DNA from: CAVONB01 sp963697205
GTDB lineage: Bacteria; Pseudomonadota; Alphaproteobacteria; Rhizobiales; Hyphomicrobiaceae
Assembly (NCBI GenBank): GCA_963697205.1
Contig: CAVONB010000002.1
Location: 186,001-250,000 of the forward strand
DNA: 64,000 nt
Direction of reading: 5' to 3'
In this document: in pieces, positions 56,618 to 63,835 of the stretch
Numbering within the stretch: position 1 is the stretch's first letter
Layout of the letters: each line of letters starts with the position of its first letter
Notes under the pieces: generated by a model
Database searches by the model: none
What the model was told of the DNA's origin: nothing
The model's input: only the letters and a program-made list of their open reading frames with translations
Program-made: the position numbers and the translations under genes

Positions 56618-58024
56618 TTACGATGACGGCGATACCGAAAGCCACGCGTCGATGGCGCCGAGCGCACGCACACTGAGAAGTCGCTTGCGTGCCGCCCCGC
56701 GTGCCTTGCCCTTGATCTTGCGCCCGTCCTCATCGGTCTCCGGTGCCGCCAGCGGCGGAAACAGCCCGAAATTGACATTCATCGGCTGGAACGAGCGCAC
56801 ACCGCCCTCCGCCTCGCCAATGTGCCCGCCGGTGATGTGCGCAATCAGCGCACCCAGCGCCGTCGTCTCCGGCGGCGCTGTCTGTGTGGCGCCGCACCGC
56901 TCCGCAGCCGCGAACCGGCCCGCCACAAGTCCGCACGCCGCACTCTCCACGTAGCCCTCCACACCCGTGATCTGGCCCGCAAAGCGCAGCCGCGGACAGG
57001 CCTTGAGCCGCAGCCGCGCGTCGAGCACCCGGGGTGAATTGAGAAACGTGTTGCGATGCAAACCGCCCAGCCGCGCGAATTCCGCACCCTCCAGGCCCGG
57101 GATCATCCGAAAGACCCGCACCTGCTCGGCATGTTTCAGCTTGGTCTGAAACCCCACGATGTTCCACAGCGTGCCCAGCGCGTTGTCCTGGCGCAGTTGC
57201 ACCACCGCATAGGGTCGCCGGCCACCCTCGTGCGGGTTGGACAACCCCACCGGCTTCATCGGACCGAACCGCAGCGTGTCGCGGCCACGCTCCGCCATCA
57301 CCTCGATCGGCAGGCAGCCGTCGAAATAGGGCGTGTCGACCTCCCACTCGCGAAACGTCGTCTTCTCGCCCGCGATCAGCGCGTCGACGAAAGCTTCGTA
57401 TTCCAGTTTCGACAGCGCACAGTTGATATAGTCGGCGCCGGTACCGCCCGGCCCCGCCTTGTCGTAGCGGGACTGCTTCCAGGCCTTCGCCATATCGATC
57501 GTCTCGGCGTGCACGATCGGCGCGATCGCATCGAAGAACGCCAGTTGATCCTCACCGGTCAGGCCCTGGATGGCTTTCGCCAGACCCGGCGAGGTGAGCG
57601 GTCCCGTCGCCACGATCACGCTGTCCCAGTCCTCCGGTGGCGGCCCGTCGATCTCACCCCGCTCGATCCTGACCAGGGGATGCGCTACGAGCCGCTCCGT
57701 CACCGCAGCCGAGAAGGCGTCGCGATCGACCGCCAAGGCGCCGCCAGCCGGCAGCTTGTGTGCGTCCGCCGCTGACATGATCAGCGAGCCCGCCCGGCGC
57801 ATCTCCTCGTGAAGCAGCCCGACCGCGTTCGTTTCCGCATCGTCGGAGCGAAACGAGTTCGAGCACACGAGCTCGGCCAGACCGTCCGTCTGGTGCGCAT
57901 CGGTGCCCCGCACCGGGCGCATCTCGTGCAGCACGACGGGCACGCCCTGGCATACGATCTGCCAGGCCGCTTCCGAGCCCGCGAGCCCGCCGCCGATGAC
58001 GTGAATGGGAGAAAGGGTTGTCAT
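56618..58024 (-). CDS. trmFO: Folate-dependent tRNA (uracil-54-C5) methyltransferase TrmFO
   Basis: A 468-residue FAD enzyme that makes m5U54 in tRNA using 5,10-methylenetetrahydrofolate as carbon donor and FADH2 as reductant. FAD-binding IHVIGGGLAGSEAAWQI at the N-terminus; HEMRPVRGTDAHQTDGLAELVCSNSFRSDD, NCALSKLEYEAF and AGQITGVEGYVESAACGLVAGRFAA are all family signatures. About 260 nt separates it from the divergent ygfZ gene, another folate-linked protein. Confidence 0.95.
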   Translation of the reverse strand: MTTLSPIHVIGGGLAGSEAAWQIVCQGVPVVLHEMRPVRGTDAHQTDGLAELVCSNSFRSDDAETNAVGLLHEEMRRAGSLIMSAADAHKLPAGGALAVDRDAFSAAVTERLVAHPLVRIERGEIDGPPPEDWDSVIVATGPLTSPGLAKAIQGLTGEDQLAFFDAIAPIVHAETIDMAKAWKQSRYDKAGPGGTGADYINCALSKLEYEAFVDALIAGEKTTFREWEVDTPYFDGCLPIEVMAERGRDTLRFGPMKPVGLSNPHEGGRRPYAVVQLRQDNALGTLWNIVGFQTKLKHAEQVRVFRMIPGLEGAEFARLGGLHRNTFLNSPRVLDARLRLKACPRLRFAGQITGVEGYVESAACGLVAGRFAAAERCGATQTAPPETTALGALIAHITGGHIGEAEGGVRSFQPMNVNFGLFPPLAAPETDEDGRKIKGKARGAARKRLLSVRALGAIDAWLSVSPSS

Positions 58025-58284
58025 CGGGGCTATCTAGTCTCTTCCGCGCAAGCTGGCGAGCGCGACGTCGCAACCCGTTGCGCAAGCCCGGCGGCGCGGG
58101 TCAATGGCCGGGCCCCGATGGCGGCCCCCGTGTCGCGACCGCTGCACCCCAGGTGGGACGGCAGCCGCGCGCTGCGGCTTGCAGGACCGGCGCCAGCGAC
58201 TTAGGTGTTGCACACCCCTCGCTGTGCACCTTGACTGGAGCCGGAGCCGGTTTCAGGACCTGACACCACCAACCAGGAACGACC

Positions 58285-59193
58285 ATGAGCGCCAGCCGCT
58301 TTGCCCGCCTAGAGGCCCGCGGCGTTGTCGCCGTCACCGGCCCCGACGCCGAGCCTCTGCTGCAGGGTCTCGTCACCAACGACATGGCCCGCCTCGACGC
58401 CACGCCGGCCCTGCATGCTGGCCTGCTCACACCGCAGGGCAAGATCATGTTCGCGTTCTTCATCGTGCGCGCTCCCGACGGCGTGCTCCTGGAGACGGCG
58501 GCGTCATCTGCCGCCGAGCTGGCCAAGCGGCTCGCCTTCTATCGGCTGCGCGCCAAAGCCGACATCGCCGACGTCTCCGACACCTATTCGGTGTTCGCCG
58601 CCTGGCCCGAGCCCGGCCCCTTCCCGGCAGGCGCACTCGGATACCGCGACCCCCGTCACGCCGACCTCGGCAACCGCGTCCTGGTGGCGACCGCCGCCGC
58701 CGCCGGGTTTGCCGCCGACTGGCGCACGGCCGGCCTCGTCGCAGCGACCGCCGAGGACTACCGCGCCCATCGCATCGCCTGCGGCGTCGCCGAGTTCGGC
58801 AGCGATTTCGCCGGCGCCGAAGTCTTCCCGCACGAAGCGAATTTCGACCGCCAGGACGGCGTCGACTTCCGCAAGGGATGCTTCGTTGGCCAGGAAGTCG
58901 TCTCCCGCATGCAGCACAAGACGGTCGTGCGCAAACGCTTCGTCGCCGTCGAGGGCACGGACTCATTGCCGGCCGGACAGGCCGAGATCGTCGCCGGTCC
59001 CGCAACGCTGGGACGCCTCGGCGACGTCGAAGGTCGGCACGGGCTGGCGCTCGTCCGCCTCGACCGCGCGCTCGAGATGCGCGAGGCGGGAACACCGGCC
59101 CTCGCCGGCGGCGTCGCCGTCACCATCGCCCCCGACGCCCTCGAAGACTACGCCCGCGATGCCGCCAGGCGGGCCGCGGACACCCAGCCATGA
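58285..59193 (+). CDS. ygfZ: Folate-binding Fe-S cluster support protein YgfZ
   Basis: A 302-residue member of the YgfZ/GcvT-like family, which binds tetrahydrofolate and is needed for assembly or repair of some Fe-S clusters. The diagnostic motif FRKGCFVGQEVVSRM is present, together with LLQGLVTNDMARL near the N-terminus, GLLTPQGKIMFAFFI and FDRQDGVDFRKG. AGGAACGACC precedes the ATG. Its stop overlaps the next start (ATGA). It fits with the several Fe-S proteins in this window. Confidence 0.9.
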   Translation: MSASRFARLEARGVVAVTGPDAEPLLQGLVTNDMARLDATPALHAGLLTPQGKIMFAFFIVRAPDGVLLETAASSAAELAKRLAFYRLRAKADIADVSDTYSVFAAWPEPGPFPAGALGYRDPRHADLGNRVLVATAAAAGFAADWRTAGLVAATAEDYRAHRIACGVAEFGSDFAGAEVFPHEANFDRQDGVDFRKGCFVGQEVVSRMQHKTVVRKRFVAVEGTDSLPAGQAEIVAGPATLGRLGDVEGRHGLALVRLDRALEMREAGTPALAGGVAVTIAPDALEDYARDAARRAADTQP

Positions 59194-59810
59194 CAGCCCA
59201 CGCGCCTGAAGCCCTGCAACGCTGCCCCTGGGGCGGCATCGAGGATGCCGAGTATGCGCGCTATCACGACGAGGAATGGGGCGTGCCCCACGCCGACGAC
59301 CGCCGCCTGTTCGAAAAGCTGATCCTGGAAGGCTTCCAGGCAGGACTTTCCTGGCTGACGATCCTGCGGAAGCGCGAAAACTTCCGCCGCGCCTTCCACG
59401 GCTTCGAGCCCGCGCGCATGGCGCGCTACACCGATCGCGACGTCGAACGCCTGATGGCCGACCCCGGCATCGTGCGCAACCGCGCCAAGATCGAGGCCGC
59501 CATCGGCAATGCGCGCGCCTGCCTGGCGCTGAGCCGGCACCAGCCGTTATCGGCTCTCGTCTGGGGCATCATCGATGGCCGCCCGCTTGCCGATGTGCGC
59601 CGATCCGTGGCCGACGTGCCGGCCGAGACCCCGCAGTCCAAGGCTCTGTCCAAAGCGCTGAAAGGGGCCGGTTTTCGCTTCGTCGGACCGACCACCGTCT
59701 ATGCCTTCATGCAGTCCTCGGGCATGGTCAACGACCACATCGTGACCTGCCACCGCCACGCGCCATGCGCGGCCCTGCAGCGCGCTTTCCGCCTGGAGAC
59801 CACGTCATGA
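59190..59810 (+). CDS. tag: DNA-3-methyladenine glycosylase I
   Basis: A 206-residue base-excision repair glycosylase removing 3-methyladenine. Conserved features are RCPWGGI and YHDEEWGVPHADDRRLFEKLILEGFQAGLSWLTIL near the N-terminus, the helix-hairpin-helix region, and the C-terminal zinc ligands near VTCHRHAPC. Begins in the ATGA overlap with ygfZ and ends in an ATGA overlap with the HD hydrolase, so the three genes are a tight operon. Confidence 0.93.
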   Translation: MTAHAPEALQRCPWGGIEDAEYARYHDEEWGVPHADDRRLFEKLILEGFQAGLSWLTILRKRENFRRAFHGFEPARMARYTDRDVERLMADPGIVRNRAKIEAAIGNARACLALSRHQPLSALVWGIIDGRPLADVRRSVADVPAETPQSKALSKALKGAGFRFVGPTTVYAFMQSSGMVNDHIVTCHRHAPCAALQRAFRLETTS

Positions 59811-60436
59811 CGTCGTCCCCGACCCGCAAGCCGGCCGGCCGCGCCTGGCAGCGCATGCTGTCGGGCCGCCGCCTCGACCTGCTCGCTCCCTCGCCCTCCG
59901 ACGTCGCCATCGAGGACATCGCCCACGGTCTCGCCCGCGTCGCCCGCTGGAACGGCCAGACCGTCGGCACCCACGCCTTCACCGTCGCCCAGCATGCCCT
60001 GGTCGTCGAGAGCATCGCCCTGGCGCGCAACCCCGGCTGGGCGCCGCGCTGGTCACTGGCCGCGCTCCTTCACGACGCACCGGAGTACGTCATCGGCGAT
60101 CTCATCAGCCCCTTCAAGGCGGCCATCGGTTTCGACTACAAGGCCTTCGAGATCCGCCTGCTGGAGGCCATTCACATCCGCTTCGGCCTGCCGCCCGCGC
60201 TGCCCGCCGACATCGCGGCCGCCATCAAGGACGCCGACCGCGCAGCGGCCTGGTTCGAGGCGACCCGGCTCGCAGGCTTCGCCGAGTCCGAAGCGGAGAA
60301 TTTCTTCGACCGCCCCGCGGACTTGCCGACCGACCTGGCACACGATCTCGACCGGCTGACCGGCTGGCCGACCGCGCGTGCCCAGCAGGCGTTCCTCGAT
60401 CGGTTTTCAGGGCTGAGCCGCGACATGGCGCCTTGA
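59807..60436 (+). CDS. HD-domain phosphohydrolase (YfbR-like)
   Basis: A 209-residue HD-superfamily hydrolase. Metal ligands in QHALVVESIALA, ALLHDAPEYVIGDLISPFK (the HD pair with following E/D) and the later DADRAAAWFEATRL. It resembles YfbR-type 5'-deoxynucleotidases and related predicted phosphohydrolases acting on nucleotides. Overlaps tag by 4 nt; third gene of the ygfZ-tag-HD operon. Confidence 0.8.
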   Translation: MTSSPTRKPAGRAWQRMLSGRRLDLLAPSPSDVAIEDIAHGLARVARWNGQTVGTHAFTVAQHALVVESIALARNPGWAPRWSLAALLHDAPEYVIGDLISPFKAAIGFDYKAFEIRLLEAIHIRFGLPPALPADIAAAIKDADRAAAWFEATRLAGFAESEAENFFDRPADLPTDLAHDLDRLTGWPTARAQQAFLDRFSGLSRDMAP

Positions 60437-60469
60437 GCGGCATGAAAGCGCGATCACAACGAACAGCGT

Positions 60470-60498
60470 TTGATTATCGCAACCATGCACATTATTTT
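60470..60498 (+). promoter_or_regulatory. Candidate sigma-70 promoter for the tyrosine phosphatase gene
   Basis: TTGATT (60470-60475), 17-nt spacer, TATTTT (60493-60498), about 34 nt upstream of the ATG at 60532. It stands in the 95-nt gap after the HD hydrolase gene, in an unusually AT-rich patch for this region. Confidence 0.4.
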
Positions 60499-60531
60499 GG
60501 CAGGAGCGTAAGCTGAGGAAGGCAGGGCGGA

Positions 60532-61113
60532 ATGTCGGTTGACATCGGACACGGCGCAGCGGCCACCGGCGTTCTCGGCACGCGCACGCTCCACGTCTGC
60601 CCCCTCAGCGCCATCCACGACGTCATCGCGCAGACGCGCGCCACCCGCCTCGTCACCCTGATCGATCCAGGCACCATCCCCGAGACGCCGTCCTCGATCG
60701 AGACGGGCCGCCATCTCAGGATCGGCATCCACGACATCGACGAAGCGCTGCCCGGCCTGGTCGCGCCCACCGAATCCCATGTCGACGCGTTGCTGGCGTT
60801 CGCGGCAGATTGGGAGGCTCACGAGCCCCTCCTTATCCACTGCTGGGCGGGCATCAGCCGATCGACTGCGGCCGCCTTCATCACCGCCTGCGCCATCGCG
60901 CCCGCCGCCCCCGAAGCCGTCATCGCCCGGCGTCTGCGCGCAGCCTCCCCCACCGCCACCCCGAACCGGCGACTGGTGGCCCTGGCCGACGACCTGCTGA
61001 ACCGACGCGGCCGCATGGTCGACGCGATTTCCGCGATCGGCCCAGGCGCCCACGCCACCCTGGCCCGGCCCTTCGATTTCCAGCTCGATTTTACCGAGAC
61101 GTATAAGTATTGA
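60532..61113 (+). CDS. Dual-specificity/tyrosine protein phosphatase-like protein
   Basis: A 193-residue phosphatase. The P-loop signature is HCWAGISRS (Cys104, Arg110; C-x5-R), with a candidate general acid Asp70 in GIHDIDEALPG. The N-terminal part has a typical alpha/beta start, VCPLSAIHDVI. It is an alphaproteobacterial family, some members of which are predicted protein-tyrosine phosphatases. Substrate unknown. The ATG follows AGGGCGG. Confidence 0.82.
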   Translation: MSVDIGHGAAATGVLGTRTLHVCPLSAIHDVIAQTRATRLVTLIDPGTIPETPSSIETGRHLRIGIHDIDEALPGLVAPTESHVDALLAFAADWEAHEPLLIHCWAGISRSTAAAFITACAIAPAAPEAVIARRLRAASPTATPNRRLVALADDLLNRRGRMVDAISAIGPGAHATLARPFDFQLDFTETYKY

Positions 61114-61240
61114 CACGGATTAAGAATTCCACAAACAACTGACTTGAAACAAAAAAGCATCTGCAAACAGATCGCGCTCAGCGCGAGTTCCGAAATTTGC
61201 CACGATCAAACTTTAGTCCCGGCCGATACCGGAGTAACCA

Positions 61241-62284
61241 ATGATGACACCAGAAGTTTCAAAGAGTTACGTTTCATCCGGCGGCAGCCGCGGCGCGCCC
61301 CGGCGCGAAATCGTCCAGCCCGTAGAGATCGGCCTCAACGCCGCCATCGTCGCCGTCCGTGAGGACGAGCCCGTCGTCCTCGTCGTGCGCGCGGAGGCGG
61401 AAAGCCGTAACGCCGTCGACGGCCTCCCCTTCGGCCCGTTCTCCCCGCTCGACCACCGCACGCTGGAGATGGGCCTGCGCAGCTGGGTCCACGAGCAGAC
61501 CGGCCTGTCTCTCGGCTACACCGAGCAGCTTTATACGTTTGGCGACCGCGGACGCCATGCCCAGGCCGGCGATGTCGGCCCCCACATCGTCTCGATCGGC
61601 TACCTCGCGCTCAGCCAGGCCAGCAGCACCGCCGAGTTGCAGCGTGGCGCATGGCGCAGCTGGTACCATTTCTTTCCCTGGGAGGACTGGCGCAAAGGCA
61701 AGCCCGAGCTGCTCGACACGGAAATCGAGCCGCGCCTGCGCACGTGGATGCAGCTGCCCGAACGGCCATCAGAGATCCAGCGCCCGCTCGATCGGGAGGA
61801 CCGCGTCAGGATCGCGTTCGGCACGAACGGCGCTGCCTGGGACGAAGAGCGGGTCCTCGACCGCTACGAATTGCTCTACGAGGCGGGCCTCGTCGAGGAG
61901 GCGCGCCGCGATGGCCGCGAGGCCGCCGGCGAATGGCCCGACCTGCCCCGGTTCGGCGGCGCCATGCGCTTCGATCACCGCCGCGTCCTCGCCACCGCCA
62001 TCGGCCGCGTGCGCGCGAAGATCAAGTACCGTCCGGTGATCTTCGAGCTGATGCCCAACGAGTTCACGCTGTTCGAACTGCAGAAGACAGTCGAAGCCAT
62101 CCTTGGCCCGCACCTGCACAAGCAGAACTTCCGTCGCCTCGTGGAGAGCGCCGGCCTGGTCGAGGCGACCGGCGAGGTCCGCACGCGCACCGGCGGCCGA
62201 CCGGCCAAGTTGTTCCGCTTCCGTCGCGAGGTTCTGGTCGAGCGGCCGGCACCCGGCGTGCGCGTCAAGATCGGTCGGGGCTGA
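61241..62284 (+). CDS. nadQ: NAD biosynthesis regulator NadQ (Nudix-like domain plus winged helix)
   Basis: A 347-residue protein matching the COG4111/NadQ type of alphaproteobacterial regulators of nadABC. Residues about 25-190 are a Nudix-like sensor (IVAVREDEPVVLVVRAEAE, ALSQ and SWYHFFPWEDWRKGKPELLD). The normal Nudix-box catalytic glutamates are not apparent, in keeping with a ligand-sensing, non-hydrolytic role. Residues about 225-340 form a winged-helix domain (FDHRRVLATAIGRVRAKIKYRP and FELMPNEFTLFELQKTVEAI...NFRRLVESAGLVEA). GGAG (61231-61234) precedes the ATG. Two palindromes between it and nadA fit its operator. Confidence 0.8.
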   Translation: MMTPEVSKSYVSSGGSRGAPRREIVQPVEIGLNAAIVAVREDEPVVLVVRAEAESRNAVDGLPFGPFSPLDHRTLEMGLRSWVHEQTGLSLGYTEQLYTFGDRGRHAQAGDVGPHIVSIGYLALSQASSTAELQRGAWRSWYHFFPWEDWRKGKPELLDTEIEPRLRTWMQLPERPSEIQRPLDREDRVRIAFGTNGAAWDEERVLDRYELLYEAGLVEEARRDGREAAGEWPDLPRFGGAMRFDHRRVLATAIGRVRAKIKYRPVIFELMPNEFTLFELQKTVEAILGPHLHKQNFRRLVESAGLVEATGEVRTRTGGRPAKLFRFRREVLVERPAPGVRVKIGRG

Positions 62285-62471
62285 CGGCGGCGGCGCTTCG
62301 GCGCCGCGAATGGCGCCGGCCCAGCGACTGTCTGCGAGACGATCTGAGTGACGAGCTCCGGGACGAGCCCCAACGTAGATGCATGACTGTTGTGTCGTAG
62401 AATTGTCATCGGACCCCGATCCACATCTGGTAAATCGGCCGAGGAAACCCTATTATCACCTAAGCCTGACA
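62285..62471. other. Proximal part of the nadQ-nadA intergenic region
   Basis: Begins with a hairpin GCGGCGC-TTCG-GCGCCGC (62290-62307) right after the nadQ stop. This is a stable UUCG-type stem and the probable 3' end of the nadQ transcript. The rest of this part is AT-richer than its surroundings from about 62380 and has no open gene. The operator-bearing part follows. Confidence 0.5.
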
Positions 62472-62488
62472 ATGCTCCAATTGAGCAT
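62472..62488 (+). promoter_or_regulatory. NadQ-like operator 1 upstream of nadA
   Basis: ATGCTC - CAATT - GAGCAT: a perfect 6-bp-arm palindrome, extended on the right by AT. It shares the TGCTC / GAGCA half-sites with the second site at 62531-62555. Placed about 113 nt before the nadA ATG, it fits a repressor site over or near the promoter. Assignment to NadQ rests on the adjacent regulator and on gene context. Confidence 0.7.
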
Positions 62489-62530
62489 ATGAACTGAACC
62501 AGCGGCCTCGGCCGAGTTTTTTCAGGCCCG

Positions 62531-62555
62531 CGATATGCTCAAACAGAGAATATCG
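62531..62555 (+). promoter_or_regulatory. NadQ-like operator 2 upstream of nadA
   Basis: CGATATGCTC - AAACA - GAGAATATCG: 10-bp arms with one mismatched pair, 5-nt centre, the same spacing as site 1. It is about 46 nt before the nadA ATG. The centres of the two sites are about 63 nt apart, near six helical turns, so dimers could lie on the same face of the DNA. Confidence 0.7.
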
Positions 62556-62600
62556 CCCGATACGAGGTCGAGGAAAGTCGAGGAACGAGGAGGCTTGCCG

Positions 62601-63675
62601 ATGGCCCAGCTTCAAACCAGCACCACCGCCCAGGGGAAGGGCGCGACGGAGCGGCATCGCAAGCTGCCGAAGCCGGAGCTGAAATTCACGCCCGAACTCG
62701 CACGCGAGATGGAGCCGCTTTACGCCCGCGTGAAGCACGTCGTCACGCCGATGGAGTGGCCGCACTACGCGCCCGCTCATCAAGGCGATCAACGAGCTCA
62801 AGAATGTCCGCAACGCGGTCATCCTGGCGCACAACTACATGACGCCGGAGATCTTCCACTGCGTCGGCGACTTCCGCGGCGACAGCCTGCAGCTGGCCAA
62901 GGAGGCCGCCCGCACGAAGGCCGACGTCATCGTCCAGGCCGGCGTGCACTTCATGGCCGAGACGTCGAAGCTGCTCAACCCGGACAAGACCGTGCTGATC
63001 CCGGATCTGCGAGGCGGGCTGCTCGCTCGCCGCCTCGATCACGGGCGCGGACGTCCGCGCGCTTGCGCGAGGCCTATCCCGGCGTGCCGGTCGTCACCTA
63101 CGTCAACACGTCTGCCGACGTGAAGGCGGAGAGCGACATCTGCTGCACCTCGTCCAACGCGGTCAAGGTCGTCGAAAGCCTCGGCGTGCCCCGCGTGCTC
63201 CTGATCCCCGACGAGTTCCTGGCCAAGTACGTCGCAGACCAAGACCGACGTCGAGATCATCGCCTGGAAGGGCCACTGCGAGGTGCACGAGCGCTTCACG
63301 GCCGAGGAGCTGCGAGGCCTATGCGCAAGGCCGATCCCGGCACCAAGATCATCGCGCATCCCGAGTGCCCGCCCGACGTGATCGAGGCCGCCGACTTCAC
63401 GGGCTCGACGGCGGCCATGATCGACTGGGTGAAGGACAAGCAGCCCCGCAAGGTGCTGCTCGTCACCGAGTGCTCGATGTCGTCGAACGTCGCGGCGGAA
63501 GTGCCGGACGTCGAGTTCGTCCGCCCGTGCAACCTGTGCCCGCACATGAAGCGGATCTCGCTCGGAGGCTATTCTCGACAGCCTGCTCGAGATGAAGCAC
63601 GAGGTCACTGTCGATCCCGCCGTCGCGGAGAAGGCGCGCCGCGCGGTCGAGCGGATGGTCAACCTGACGAACTGA
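62601..63675 (+). CDS. nadA: Quinolinate synthase A (seven apparent +1 frameshifts)
   Basis: Restored product of 355 residues. NadA condenses iminoaspartate with dihydroxyacetone phosphate to quinolinate using a [4Fe-4S] cluster. Recognisable blocks are VILAHNYMTPEIFHCVGDF, GDSLQLAKEAA, DVIVQAGVHFMAET, LEAGCSLA, TYVNTSADVKAESDICCTSSNAV, AHPECPPDV, FVRPCNLCPHMKRI. The Cys residues in EAGCS, DICCTSSN and NLCPHMK supply the cluster. The frame slips +1 at 62774, 63009, 63064, 63236, 63312, 63325 and 63566 (first base of each pair), always with two alternative wobble bases for one codon (for example CC-C-G Pro, CT-G-C Leu, GG-A-G Gly). RBS GAGGAGG at 62587-62593. Regarded as intact in vivo. Confidence 0.85.
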
Positions 63676-63691
63676 ACGTCTTACACACGAC

Positions 63692-63721
63692 AAGGGGCGC
63701 CGCGACCAGTCGGCGCCCCTT
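63692..63721 (+). terminator. Terminator-like hairpin after nadA
   Basis: Perfect 10-bp inverted repeat AAGGGGCGCC / GGCGCCCCTT with a 10-nt loop, 16 nt after the nadA stop. It is followed by GGTAAAA and not a T-run on the plus strand, so its effect on nadB transcription is uncertain. Confidence 0.5.
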
Positions 63722-63740
63722 GGTAAAACCGGGGACGGAG

Positions 63741-63820
63741 AATGGGTCCACCCGCCATTTTCCAGCCTACCCCGCCAACCCGTCCGATGAGCCGATGAGA
63801 AAATGGTGGGTGTCCCCATT
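63741..63820. repeat. 80-bp inverted-repeat (hairpin) element, copy 2
   Basis: Arms 63741-63762 and 63799-63820 pair at 19 of 22 positions around a 36-nt loop. The outer ends AATGGG and CCCCATT match those of the element at 16510-16585. Inserted between nadA and nadB, it splits what is normally a tight operon. Confidence 0.6.
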
Positions 63821-63835
63821 TTCAGGAGCGCGGGC

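Noticed and set aside
62601..63675. Programmed multi-site ribosomal frameshifting in nadA
   Set aside because: Seven sites without a common slippery or stimulatory motif; nothing in NadA biology calls for it. Kept only as a remote alternative in the main finding.
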